Shown piece after piece: positions 1-8,805 of a stretch of DNA of 64,000 nucleotides. The position numbers and the translations under genes were made by a program. Under the pieces are notes generated by a model. It was not told the DNA's origin. It worked only from the letters and a program-made list of their open reading frames with translations, and made no database searches. The DNA is from an uncultured Geobacter sp. (lineage in GTDB: Bacteria; Desulfobacterota; Desulfuromonadia; Geobacterales; Geobacteraceae). The stretch is from contig CAIWTU010000083.1 in NCBI GenBank assembly GCA_903915655.1, positions 62,001 to 126,000 on the forward strand. The letters are read 5' to 3'. Every line of letters begins with the position of its first letter. Within the stretch, counting starts at the first letter, position 1.

Positions 1-1116
1 TTGATGTGCCCACGAGATTATCTCAGTTCGTACATGAAGATCGGCGTGATGCTCGTGCTGGCGGTCGGGATCTTGCTTGTCAACCCAGAGTTGCGCATGC
101 CGGCGATCACCCCTTTCCTCTCTGGCGGAACGATCATCAAGGGATCTGTCTGGCCTTTTCTTTTCATAACTATCATGTGCGGCGCCGTTTCCGGATGGCA
201 TTCCCTTGTTTCTTCCGGCACAACGCCAAAGATGTTGAACCGGGAGACCGATGCTCTCTTCATCGGCTATGGAGCTATGCTGACTGAAGGATTTGTAGCC
301 GTTCTGGTGCTCGTCGCCGCCTGCGCCTTGCATCCAGGAGACTATTTCGCAATAAACATGCCCAGGGACAATGCGGGACAGAGAGCGACCTACATGAAAT
401 TCGTGGAGCAGCACTCCTCTTCCCCCGCCTTTGATCCCCGTCCCCGTGACCTTGATCTCCTCCAGACCGAAATAAAGGAAAACCTCGTCGGGCGCACCGG
501 CGGTGGGGTAACACTCGCTGTGGGAGTGGCCGACATTTTCTCGCGTCTTCCCGGGATGCGCACCATGGCGTCGTACTGGTATCATTTCATCATCATGTTC
601 GAGGTACTGTTCATTTTGACCCTTCTTGAGACCGGAACGAGGGTCGGTCGCTATATTGTGCATGATATGATACGGATCGTCCGACCAAGCAAAAACCCCA
701 CGGGCAGATATGACTGGACCATGAACATTGTTACCAGCACGATTGTCTGTCTCTGCTGGGGATACCTCCTATACACCGGTACGCTCGATTCATTATGGGT
801 TCTGTTCGGCATTGCAAATCAATTACTTGCCGCTATCGCTTTGGCAGTTGGAACCGGCTGGATTCTCGATAAAGCGCCCAGAAAAATTTACGCGCTGACT
901 ACGGCATTACCCTTCGGGTTTCTTATTATCACCGCCTCTACAGCAACGGTAGAGCGCATATTTGACTGGGCAGCCGTAATCCCCGCAATTCCCGCTGAAG
1001 AACCTGCTCGACTGATTCTGCAGTATCTGCTGATCATAATGAGCGTGGTTCTGATCAGTTCCACCCTCTGGATAACGGGGCTACTCTTCCTCCGATGGCG
1101 AAAGGGAATGCTTTGA
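1..1116 (+). CDS. cstA: CstA-family carbon starvation/peptide transporter, C-terminal part
   Basis: The reading frame is open from the first base, so the gene starts outside the window; only the last ~371 residues are seen. The sequence resembles the C-terminal half of CstA proteins: a 'CPRDYLSSYMKIG' segment, the 'GWHSLVSSGTTPKML' stretch, and several long hydrophobic helices (for example around residues 195-215, 240-262, 270-288, 297-320 and 340-365). CstA proteins are inner-membrane transporters linked to uptake of peptides or pyruvate when carbon is short. The family is clear; the substrate here cannot be told. The ATG near base 4 is internal, not a start. Confidence 0.9.
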   Translation: MMCPRDYLSSYMKIGVMLVLAVGILLVNPELRMPAITPFLSGGTIIKGSVWPFLFITIMCGAVSGWHSLVSSGTTPKMLNRETDALFIGYGAMLTEGFVAVLVLVAACALHPGDYFAINMPRDNAGQRATYMKFVEQHSSSPAFDPRPRDLDLLQTEIKENLVGRTGGGVTLAVGVADIFSRLPGMRTMASYWYHFIIMFEVLFILTLLETGTRVGRYIVHDMIRIVRPSKNPTGRYDWTMNIVTSTIVCLCWGYLLYTGTLDSLWVLFGIANQLLAAIALAVGTGWILDKAPRKIYALTTALPFGFLIITASTATVERIFDWAAVIPAIPAEEPARLILQYLLIIMSVVLISSTLWITGLLFLRWRKGML

Positions 1117-1207
1117 AGCTTTTACAAGGTCACCCAGGGAGATCCTTTCCCTATTTCCCATCAGGAACGCTCGAATATACAATTAAAACAGCTGATCAAG
1201 GAGAGGT

Positions 1208-1900
1208 ATGATCTATTCGTCAGAGGTGGAACAGATGACCTGTGTAGCCAAAGGGCCGAATCACGGCCCTGCACCGATCCCGCAGGAAGGTCGTTGGGTA
1301 CAGGCAAAAGATGTCAGCGATATCGCCGGACTGACCCACGGCGTAGGGTGGTGCGCTCCCCAGCAAGGGGCCTGCAAGCTGACCCTCAACATTAAGGAGG
1401 GGCTCATTCAGGAGGCGCTGGTAGAGACCATCGGTTGCTCAGGCATGACCCACTCAGCGGCTATGGCAGCAGAGATCCTGCCGGGCAAGACCATTCTGGA
1501 GGCACTTAACACCGACCTGGTCTGCGACGCCATCAACACCGCCATGCGGGAGCTGTTTCTGCAGATTGTCTATGGCCGATCCCAGACCGCTTTTTCCGAG
1601 GGAGGACTTCCGATCGGCGCCGGTCTTGAGGACCTGGGGAAGGGGATGCGCAGTCAGGTTGGCACCATGTACGGTACGCTGGCCAAGGGGGTGCGTTACC
1701 TGGAGATGGCTGAAGGGTATGTGACGAGACTTGCATTGGACGACAACAGTGAGGTGATCGGCTATGAGTTCGTCCAGATGGGGAGGATGATGGAGATGAT
1801 TCAGAAAGGGATGGATGCCAATGAAGCCCTTAAAAATGCAACTGCCTGTTATGGCCGTTTCGACGAAGCGGTCCGAACCATCAATCCGCGGCACGAATAG
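1208..1900 (+). CDS. IscU/NifU-like iron-sulfur scaffold protein, partner of GGGtGRT protein
   Basis: A 230-residue protein of the NifU N-terminal/IscU fold type. Cysteines likely to hold the cluster are seen at about 49, 56 and 77 ('WCAPQQGACK', 'IGCSGMTHS'). It is not the usual IscU: it has an N-terminal extension and no iscS, iscA or hscBA nearby. The start has a good ribosome site (AAGGAGAGG) 2 bases before the ATG; a second in-frame ATG at codon 10 is possible. It lies 17 bp ahead of the GGGtGRT gene, a pairing known in many anaerobes. A role in building or carrying an Fe-S cluster for that partner is an inference. Confidence 0.85.
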   Translation: MIYSSEVEQMTCVAKGPNHGPAPIPQEGRWVQAKDVSDIAGLTHGVGWCAPQQGACKLTLNIKEGLIQEALVETIGCSGMTHSAAMAAEILPGKTILEALNTDLVCDAINTAMRELFLQIVYGRSQTAFSEGGLPIGAGLEDLGKGMRSQVGTMYGTLAKGVRYLEMAEGYVTRLALDDNSEVIGYEFVQMGRMMEMIQKGMDANEALKNATACYGRFDEAVRTINPRHE

Positions 1901-1917
1901 AGAGGGGGGAACCGGTT

Positions 1918-2916
1918 ATGGCGCTGTTTGAAGGATATGAACGAAGAATTGAAAAGATTTCGGCTCTGTTGAACGAGTACGGTATCTCCTCTCTGGAGCA
2001 GGCTCGCTCGTTGTCTGAAGAGAAGGGTCTGGATGTCTACGGAATTGTCAGGGGAATTCAGGCGATCTGCTTTGAGAACGCCTGCTGGGCCTACATTGTC
2101 GGTGCAGCCATTGCGATAAAAAAGGGGGAGAAGAGGGGGGTGGATATTGCCAGGACCCTCGGGGAAGGGTTGCAGGCCTTCTGCATTCCCGGTTCGGTGG
2201 CGGAGGATCGCAAAGTTGGCATCGGCCACGGCAACCTGGCCGCCATGCTACTGTCCGAGGATACAAGATGTTTTGCTTTTCTGGCCGGGCATGAATCTTT
2301 TGCTGCTGCTGAGGGGGCCATCGGCCTCGCCAGGTCGGCCAATAAGGCCCGCACCGAGCCGCTGCGGGTGATCCTGAATGGCCTGGGGAAGGATGCCGCC
2401 CAGATAATCTCACGCATTAACGGCTTTACCCATGTGGAGACAAAGTTCGACTATGCCTCCGGAAACCTTGCAATTGTCCGTGAAACAGCCTACTCAAAGG
2501 GGGATAAGGCAAAGGTACGCTGCTACGGTGCGGACGATGTGCGTGAAGGGGTGGCAATCAACCATCACGAAGGGGTGGATGTCTCCATCACCGGCAACTC
2601 GACCAATCCGACCCGTTTTCAACACCCGGTTGCCGGGACATACAAGAAGGAATGCCAGGAACAGGGGAAGAAGTACTTTTCCGTGGCATCGGGCGGAGGT
2701 ACCGGGCGCACACTTCACCCGGACAATATGGCTGCCGGACCTGCATCCTATGGGATGACCGATACCATGGGGAGGATGCACTCGGACGCTCAGTTCGCCG
2801 GGTCGTCCTCTGTCCCTGCCCATGTGGAAATGATGGGGTTTCTTGGCATGGGTAACAATCCGATGGTTGGGGCTTCAGTAAGCGTGGCAGTAGCTCTGGA
2901 AGTGGCGCTGAAGTGA
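1918..2916 (+). CDS. GGGtGRT family protein
   Basis: A 332-residue soluble protein carrying the family's signature GGGTGRT at about residues 259-265. It also has conserved-looking glycine-rich stretches near the end ('GFLGMGNNPMVGASVSVAV'). The biochemical function of this family is not established as far as I know. It is regularly encoded beside an IscU-like scaffold, as here, so it may receive or use an iron-sulfur cluster. A GGGG-rich ribosome site precedes the ATG. The two genes appear to form a small operon, since the next gene is on the other strand. Confidence 0.85.
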   Translation: MALFEGYERRIEKISALLNEYGISSLEQARSLSEEKGLDVYGIVRGIQAICFENACWAYIVGAAIAIKKGEKRGVDIARTLGEGLQAFCIPGSVAEDRKVGIGHGNLAAMLLSEDTRCFAFLAGHESFAAAEGAIGLARSANKARTEPLRVILNGLGKDAAQIISRINGFTHVETKFDYASGNLAIVRETAYSKGDKAKVRCYGADDVREGVAINHHEGVDVSITGNSTNPTRFQHPVAGTYKKECQEQGKKYFSVASGGGTGRTLHPDNMAAGPASYGMTDTMGRMHSDAQFAGSSSVPAHVEMMGFLGMGNNPMVGASVSVAVALEVALK

Positions 2917-2995
2917 TGGTCAACGTCAATTGAATATATCTCGTTTTTCTATCTCCGGGGGATATGGCCCGATTTATCGCTTGCCGGAAATCTTG

Positions 2996-3730
2996 TCATC
3001 TGCCGGGGATCCCTTTCTTGAACATGAGCAGCCGTTCGACCTCTGATGGAGTCAGCATTCTGTATTCGCCCGGCATGAGTTTCCCAAGTTCAAGGAAACC
3101 ATACCGGGACCTTTTTAGCCTGACCACGTTGAGATTCACCGCCTCGCACATACGGCGCACCTGGCGATACCTCCCTTCATGTATGGTGATCGAAATCCAG
3201 GCATTTTTTTCACTTTCGCGCAGCCTCTTGACGTAACCGGGAGCCGTCATGCCGTCGTCAAGCTCTACCCCCTCGGCAAGATGCCGGAGCTGTTCCGCCG
3301 AGACCTTTCCCTGCAGCCTTACATGGTACTCCTTGTCAACCTCGTGGCGCGGATGGGCAAGCCTGTTTGCCCATTCACCGTCATTGGTTAGGAGGAGCAG
3401 CCCCTCGGTATTGAAGTCTAGCCTCCCCACAGGGTAAACGCGCTCCTTTATATCTTTAAGCAACTCCGTTACTATCGGACGACCTTCGGGATCCTTCAAA
3501 GTAGTCATATACCCTGCCGGTTTATAGAGCATGATATAGACCTTGTTTGTTTCCAGGCGAATTTCAGCCCCATCCACGGTTATCCGGTCCTTCCCGGCAT
3601 CTGCCTTGACCCCCATTTCGGAAACTGTCACACCATTCACGGCAACCCTGCCGGAACTGATGATATTCTCCGCTTCACGGCGGGAAGCAATGCCAGCCTT
3701 GGCAAGTATCTTTTGCAAACGCTCCTGCAT
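2996..3730 (-). CDS. rluB: 23S rRNA pseudouridine synthase, RsuA/RluB family
   Basis: A 244-residue enzyme that turns a uridine in ribosomal RNA into pseudouridine. An S4 RNA-binding domain occupies about residues 1-60 ('RLQKILAKAGIASRREAENII'). The catalytic domain follows, with the family motif GRLDFNTEG at 102-110; Asp105 is the expected nucleophile. The length fits RluB or RsuA; the S4 start 'ERLQKILA' and the overall form favour RluB (23S position 2605 in E. coli), but the exact target cannot be proved from sequence. The ATG has a GGAGA ribosome site. It is a single gene, divergent from the MFS transporter. Confidence 0.88.
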   Translation of the reverse strand: MQERLQKILAKAGIASRREAENIISSGRVAVNGVTVSEMGVKADAGKDRITVDGAEIRLETNKVYIMLYKPAGYMTTLKDPEGRPIVTELLKDIKERVYPVGRLDFNTEGLLLLTNDGEWANRLAHPRHEVDKEYHVRLQGKVSAEQLRHLAEGVELDDGMTAPGYVKRLRESEKNAWISITIHEGRYRQVRRMCEAVNLNVVRLKRSRYGFLELGKLMPGEYRMLTPSEVERLLMFKKGIPGR

Positions 3731-3980
3731 TCCATATTCTCCATAAAAAGCAATGATGTAAGAAATCTGCGGGTAATAAGGGTGTTTTCCACCGTAGTAC
3801 CGAATCGCCTATCAGATATAGCATACCTCACGCGGAGTTGCATATAAAATGATACCGGGCTGCATGGATGAGAATACCCGTGGCAAGAACCTGCAAATCA
3901 TTACACCTTTAAAATTCGGTTTTTTGCTGTAAACTGTCGCTAATAGTGGTCGGCAGACTGGATAGTTCGAGGGGGTTTTC

Positions 3981-5153
3981 ATGTTTTTCAAAGGCATTAC
4001 TGGAAATGTCATGATCCTCGGTCTGGTCAGCTTCCTGACAGACTTTTCCAGTGAAATGATCTATCCTCTTCTGCCGCTCTTCCTGACTACTGTCTTGGGT
4101 GCAGGTCCTGCTTTTCTTGGTATAATCGAGGGGGTCGCCGAGTCTACTGCCTCCCTTTTGAAACTTGTTTCGGGAATCGTTTCCGACCGGGTCAAGGACC
4201 GTAAAAAGCTGATACTCTACGGCTACGGACTCTCCTCATTTGCCCGGCCGCTGATTGCTGCTGCCACCGGTCCGCTGGCGGTCCTTTTGATCCGCTTCGC
4301 CGATCGGATCGGCAAAGGTGTAAGGACATCTCCCCGTGACGCCCTCATTGCCGATTCAGTCGACCCTGGCATACGCGGCAAGGCATATGGGTTCCATCGT
4401 TCCATGGACCATGCCGGCGCAATTGTCGGACCCCTGGCTGCCACCTTTCTACTCGTCTACTTCACCAAAGATTTGCGCACCGTTTTCTGGCTAGCTGCCA
4501 TCCCTGGAATCCTGACAGTACTATTGATCATTTTCAAACTCAGAGAAGTAGAAGGGAGAGAGATAACCAGCAACGGAAGCCTGATGCGCATTTTCCCCAA
4601 AGGGAAGCTGAGGCTCTATCTCATAATACTCTTCATCTTCACTCTCGGCAACTCTTCCGATGCCTTCCTCCTTTTAAAAGCCGGCGAAATCGGGGTTTCA
4701 GTAATTCAGATCCCGCTCCTCTGGGCCTTTTTCCATGTTGTAAAGATGCTCTCTTCCATGCCTTTCGGCGCGCTCTCCGACCGGATCGGCAGGCGCAATA
4801 TCATTGTAGCCGGCTGGTGCGTGTATGCCCTGGCCTATGCAGGCTTCGCCCATGCCTCCTCAGCACTTCACATCTGGCTTCTTTTCGCCTTTTACGGCCT
4901 GTTTTACGGCATGACCGAGGGAGTGGAAAAGGCCCTTCTGGCCGACATCGCTGACTCCGGTGAGAGAGGTGGAGCATTCGGCTGGTACAATTTCGCCATC
5001 GGGGCCGGCGCATTGCCCGCCAGCCTGCTGTTCGGTTTTTTATGGCAGAAACTCGGCTCACAGGTCGCCTTCGTGGTAGGCGCATCATTCGCGGTTGTAG
5101 CCGCGCTGCTGCTGATTATCCTTGTCAAGCCGACGGTTCCATTGAAAGTTTGA
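3981..5153 (+). CDS. Major facilitator superfamily transporter
   Basis: A 390-residue integral membrane protein with about 12 hydrophobic segments. The first carries 'FSSEMIYPLLPLF', typical of an uncharacterised branch of bacterial MFS proteins. A loop 2-3 motif of the MFS type is seen around residue 70 ('SDRVKDRKKLILYG') and again in the second half ('GALSDRIGRRNII'). The family moves small solutes using the proton gradient; substrate unknown. GAGGGGG precedes the ATG. The 3731-3980 spacer upstream separates it from rluB and must hold both promoters; I could not pick a clear -35/-10 pair for either. Confidence 0.85.
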   Translation: MFFKGITGNVMILGLVSFLTDFSSEMIYPLLPLFLTTVLGAGPAFLGIIEGVAESTASLLKLVSGIVSDRVKDRKKLILYGYGLSSFARPLIAAATGPLAVLLIRFADRIGKGVRTSPRDALIADSVDPGIRGKAYGFHRSMDHAGAIVGPLAATFLLVYFTKDLRTVFWLAAIPGILTVLLIIFKLREVEGREITSNGSLMRIFPKGKLRLYLIILFIFTLGNSSDAFLLLKAGEIGVSVIQIPLLWAFFHVVKMLSSMPFGALSDRIGRRNIIVAGWCVYALAYAGFAHASSALHIWLLFAFYGLFYGMTEGVEKALLADIADSGERGGAFGWYNFAIGAGALPASLLFGFLWQKLGSQVAFVVGASFAVVAALLLIILVKPTVPLKV

Positions 5154-5200
5154 TATAATTAACCAGTTTCCGGATGAATACTGATTAGGAGGTAACCACC

Positions 5201-6081
5201 ATGGAGAGAAGGACATTTTTGAGGCTGCTCGGTCTGACTTCCGTATTTTATCCAAGATTGTTGCAGGAAGCCTGGGCAGAAGAGTCGGCGGTCGTGGCAG
5301 TTGCCGAGGGAAAAGATTACGCGCAAATCACCAGAAATGCAATTGACGCACTCGGAGGGATAAAACGGTTTGTCAGGAAAGGGAATATTGTTGTGGTCAA
5401 GCCGAACATTGGCTGGGACAGGAGTCCCGAGCAGGGCGCCAACACCCACCCTCTGGTTGTCCGCTCGGTCGTCCAGGAATGTCTGCGCGCCGGGGCAAAA
5501 AAGGTAAAGATCTTTGACCGCACCTGCAACGACGAACGGCGCTGTTATGTTAACAGCGGCATTGCCGCAGCACTGAAAGGAATGGAAAAGGTGAGCTGAA
5601 ATATATCGAGAACGAACGTTTTAGAAAAATCGCCATCAACGGCTCAGTACTCAAGGAGTGGGATCTGTACGATGAGGCCATTTTAGCCGACGTCCTCATC
5701 AACATCCCTGTAGCAAAACAGCACGGCTTGACACGGTTAAGTCTGGGAATGAAAAACATGATGGGGGTGATAGGGGGCAATCGGGGGAGCATCCACAAGA
5801 ATATCGCTCCTGCAATGGCTGATATCAACAGTGTAATCAAAAGCCACCTTGTTTTAATCGACGCTACCCGGATCCTGACCGCGCACGGCCCGCAAGGAGG
5901 AAACCTGGAAGATGTAAAGGTCCTCAACAAGGTCATAGCCTCCACGGACATTGTTGCCGCCGACGCCTTTGCCACCACACTGTTCGGTCTCAAACCCTCT
6001 GACATATCAACCACCGTGGCCGCTTACCGGAAAGGGCTGGGTGAAATGAACCTCGACAGAGTTCGAATCGTGAGGGTGTAG
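5201..6081 (+). pseudogene. Tat-exported DUF362 protein, split by a frameshift
   Basis: Codons 1-132 (5201-5599) and the continuation 5600-6081 (frame -1 to the first) together make one DUF362 protein. The N terminus has a twin-arginine signal (RRTFLRLLG, then a hydrophobic stretch ending AWAEE), so export of a folded, probably cofactor-bearing protein is expected. The first frame stops with TGA at 5597 while homologous-looking sequence (GELKYIENERFRK) resumes in the other frame from 5590. One extra G near 5590 would restore the frame. It is either a true pseudogene, a base error in the assembly, or a -1 slip at the GGAAAAGG run. DUF362 proteins often work with ferredoxins, and the next gene is a polyferredoxin. 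Confidence 0.8.
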
Positions 6082-6145
6082 AAGGAGAAGAGCAGATGCC
6101 GATCATTGAACATAATTTTAATCCCCTTTACCCCGTGCAGAGAGT

Positions 6146-7696
6146 ATGAAAAAAAGATCAACCGTACGATTAAGTCAATTGCTCTTTTTGTTCCTCTTTC
6201 TGCTCCTCTTTATCAAGACAGAATACAGGGGGAGCGACCAGATTTCCGTGGCCGTGAACGGTTTTTTCCGCTGCAACCCGCTGGTTCTTGCGGGTTATCT
6301 TTTCGCTGCCAAGCAGTTCACCCTGCTCCTTCTCCCCGGCCTAATCATGCTGCTTTTTACGATGGTTCTTGGACGTTTTTTCTGCGGCTGGATCTGTCCG
6401 CTCGGAACCCTTCTCGATCTCCTCACAAGCAGGATCAGAAAAACCACTCCACTCCGCTTTTTACAGGGGGACCTGAAATACTGGCTTTTGATCCCCCTAT
6501 TGTCGGCAGCACTGTTCAACATAAACCTGGTCGGCCTGTTAGACCCCATCGCCATCCTGATCCGGGCGCTTACCCTTTCCCTCTACCCTCTGTTAGGCGA
6601 CACGATCAGCCGGGGATGGGTCGGCCTGTACAGAGTGACAGGAGACAATCGCGATTACCTGGCTCCCGCTTATTCCCTGTTTCATGATCATATCCTTCCC
6701 TTCCGTGAAACACTCTATCCTCTGGGATCTATTTCGCTCCTTCTTCTACTGCTGATATTTTTTCTGGAAAGGTATGAGAAGCGCAACTGGTGCCGGAATC
6801 TATGCCCTCTCGGGACCCTCCTCTCTCTGGCAGGCCGGTTTTCGCTCTTCAGGCGACACCCTCTTCAACTTTGCATAGAGTGTCGGGCCTGCAGAGAAAC
6901 CTGTCCGTCACTCTCCAGCCACGGCATCGTACGGGAGGGAGCATGCATGCGCTGTATGGAATGCATACGCAACTGCAGCTTCAAAGGGTCCGGATTCTAC
7001 TTTGGGATGCCAAAGCTTGACAGGCCATATCTCCCGGAACGACGGCTCCTCCTGGGAGGCATCCTTTCGGGATTTTTCCTTGCGCGATTATTCCACTTCA
7101 GCTCTCCAGAGAGAAAGACACGTCTGCTGCGACCCCCCGGGGTACGCAATGAGGGCGAATTTTTAAAGAAATGCGTCAGATGCGGAGAATGCATGAAGGT
7201 CTGCCTTAAAAGCGCCCTTTATCCGGCAGTTCTGCAGGGAGGTCTGGAGGGGCTGTTCACACCGATGCTCATCCCCCGCCTCGGTTACTGTGAATACGAT
7301 TGCACCCTCTGCGGGCAGGTTTGCCCTACAGCAGCGATCCCCAACCTTCCGAAAGAGCTGAAAAAAAAAGAAGTGATCGGCAAGGCTGTCTTTGACAAGA
7401 ACCACTGCATCCCTTTTGCAAAGAGAATTGACTGTATTGTCTGTGAAGAGCACTGCCCGATCCCCCAAAAGGCAATCCGCTCTGAAATAGTTAAAGCCGC
7501 GGATTTCAATGGAAGGATTACAGAGGTAAAAATGCCTTATCTTGTTGACAATCTCTGTAACGGCTGCGGGATTTGCGAAAATGTCTGTCCACTGGAGGGA
7601 AAGTCCGGAATCGAGGTATTTGCCGTCAAGGAGAAGACCCCTTTGAAGGATGAAGCAGGTACGACATCACCAGGAGAAGCAGACCCCTACAGATAG
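6146..7696 (+). CDS. Membrane polyferredoxin, NapH/NosR-like
   Basis: A 516-residue protein. The first ~200 residues contain about four membrane spans and two CxxxCP motifs of the NapH/CcoG type (CGWICPLG and CRNLCPLG). The rest is rich in four-cysteine [4Fe-4S] motifs, including CIECRACRETCP, CMRCMECIRNC, CVRCGECMKVC, CTLCGQVCP, CIVCEEHCP and CNGCGICENVCP. It should carry electrons between the membrane quinone pool and a soluble or exported partner. The intact gene starts 64 bp after the broken DUF362 gene; the two probably formed one redox unit. The ATG at 6146 gives a positively charged start (MKKRSTVR). The partner enzyme is not known. Confidence 0.85.
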   Translation: MKKRSTVRLSQLLFLFLFLLLFIKTEYRGSDQISVAVNGFFRCNPLVLAGYLFAAKQFTLLLLPGLIMLLFTMVLGRFFCGWICPLGTLLDLLTSRIRKTTPLRFLQGDLKYWLLIPLLSAALFNINLVGLLDPIAILIRALTLSLYPLLGDTISRGWVGLYRVTGDNRDYLAPAYSLFHDHILPFRETLYPLGSISLLLLLLIFFLERYEKRNWCRNLCPLGTLLSLAGRFSLFRRHPLQLCIECRACRETCPSLSSHGIVREGACMRCMECIRNCSFKGSGFYFGMPKLDRPYLPERRLLLGGILSGFFLARLFHFSSPERKTRLLRPPGVRNEGEFLKKCVRCGECMKVCLKSALYPAVLQGGLEGLFTPMLIPRLGYCEYDCTLCGQVCPTAAIPNLPKELKKKEVIGKAVFDKNHCIPFAKRIDCIVCEEHCPIPQKAIRSEIVKAADFNGRITEVKMPYLVDNLCNGCGICENVCPLEGKSGIEVFAVKEKTPLKDEAGTTSPGEADPYR

Positions 7697-7796
7697 AAGT
7701 AGTTGAGTATAAACTTTTCCGACACTTTAGACGAAAAACTTTCCACTCTGTACAAATTCACACCAAATTTATCCTCTCAATTCAACCCTCACAATA

Positions 7797-7811
7797 TGGC
7801 ACGTTTTTTGC
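7797..7811 (+). promoter_or_regulatory. Sigma-54 (-24/-12) promoter of the PilZ gene
   Basis: TGGCAC (7797-7802), five bases, then TTGC (7808-7811): GG and GC are exactly 10 bases apart, as RpoN promoters require. Only the base after TTGC (G rather than A/T) departs from consensus. Transcription should start near 7823, leaving a leader of about 35 bases before the ATG at 7858. Confidence 0.8.
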
Positions 7812-7857
7812 GTATAGTTAGTTGCCGTCTCAAATTTGCGCGAGGGGGGGGATACTT

Positions 7858-8169
7858 ATGCCGAACAGATTTAACCGTCGAGTAGACATCAATGATGAGA
7901 TTGAAGTGGTTACCCCGAATGGTATGCTCAGATGTATGCTGGAGAATATCAGTCTTGGCGGATTATTTATCAGGACAGACAAAAACATACACGTTGGAGA
8001 TGAAATAGAAATAGCTACCCCTATCCACAATGATTCAAGAATGATGATATTGGCAGCAAAATTAAAAGCAATCCGGATTGAAAATAGAGGTATCGCTTTC
8101 AAATTCGATGATATTGACCATCAAAACTTCTGGACTTTACAGTCTTTTATTCAATCCGTGCATTCCTGA
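7858..8169 (+). CDS. Small PilZ-domain protein
   Basis: A 103-residue protein made of one PilZ domain, which usually binds cyclic di-GMP. The N-terminal arginine cluster (NRFNRR, residues 3-8) and the N-x-S-x-x-G motif (NISLGG, about 33-38) are the two expected ligand-contact sites. I chose the ATG at 7858; an upstream in-frame TTG at 7822 lies at the predicted transcription start of the sigma-54 promoter and has no ribosome site. The gene stands alone. Likely a c-di-GMP effector for motility, pili or surface life, under RpoN control; its target is unknown. Confidence 0.85.
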   Translation: MPNRFNRRVDINDEIEVVTPNGMLRCMLENISLGGLFIRTDKNIHVGDEIEIATPIHNDSRMMILAAKLKAIRIENRGIAFKFDDIDHQNFWTLQSFIQSVHS

Positions 8170-8262
8170 TTTTTTCTATTTCGGACGCCGGCTTTTATCC
8201 TGACCGACCTCTCCGATTTCAGATTAGCCAGGACTTTTCAGACGTGAATATGCAGAAATTCC

Positions 8263-8291
8263 TTGACACTCCTCCCCCGTGATGATAAGAA
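8263..8291 (+). promoter_or_regulatory. Likely sigma-70 promoter of rpsT
   Basis: A perfect -35 TTGACA (8263-8268), a 17-base spacer, and TAAGAA (8286-8291) as -10. Start would be near 8298, giving a leader of about 58 bases. Confidence 0.6.
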
Positions 8292-8355
8292 TACAGCTTT
8301 CCGCAAACATATAGACGATAAAAAGACTTACCAAATAGATTTCTGGAGGCACAGA

Positions 8356-8622
8356 TTGGCACATCACAAATCGGCACTGAAGAGAATTAAGCAAAACGCA
8401 AAGAAGGCTGAACAAAACAAGCATGTCCGCTCTACACTGCGTACCTTTATAAAGCGCGTTCGCGAGGCTGTAGCCGCAAAAAATGATCTTCTTGCAAAAG
8501 AGTCGTTGACGGCAGCTATTCCGATCATTGATTCCGCTGCCACCAAAGGTGTAATCCACCGCTCAAATGCTTCGCGCAATATTTCGCGTCTAACCAAGCT
8601 GGTAAACACTCTGGCACAATAA
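8356..8622 (+). CDS. rpsT: 30S ribosomal protein S20
   Basis: An 88-residue basic protein with the S20 start ([14 protein letters not shown]; the usual form is MANHKSALKR) and end. S20 binds 16S rRNA early in 30S assembly. The start is TTG at 8356, 6 bases after GGAGG; longer readings upstream run through the promoter and have no support. E. coli rpsT also starts with UUG, where the weak start helps the protein limit its own synthesis; the same may hold here (inference). A stem-loop follows the gene. Confidence 0.95.
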   Translation: MAHHKSALKRIKQNAKKAEQNKHVRSTLRTFIKRVREAVAAKNDLLAKESLTAAIPIIDSAATKGVIHRSNASRNISRLTKLVNTLAQ

Positions 8623-8685
8623 ACTCACCGCCCCGCTCTCCCTTTTCCTTCTGGCGCCCCAGGGTGGATGCAGGCAAACCTCCGA

Positions 8686-8720
8686 CAGCAAGGGAACTTT
8701 ACACGAAGGTTCCCTTGTTG
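8686..8720. terminator. Stem-loop between convergent rpsT and holA
   Basis: CAAGGGAAC (8689-8697) and GTTCCCTTG (8709-8717) form a perfect 9-bp stem that can grow to about 12 bp with one G-U pair; loop of 11 bases. No long T run follows on either strand, so it is at best a weak or factor-aided terminator serving both genes. Confidence 0.55.
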
Positions 8721-8805
8721 CATTACCCTCTCCATACTTGCTTCTCGAGTCATGTCCACCGCGGACTCCTCTGCAGCCTAGCTACTTTCACGATTCGGGC
8801 CGACA

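Noticed and set aside
7822-7857. TTG start giving a longer PilZ protein
   Set aside because: It coincides with the predicted sigma-54 transcription start, so it would have no leader or ribosome site.
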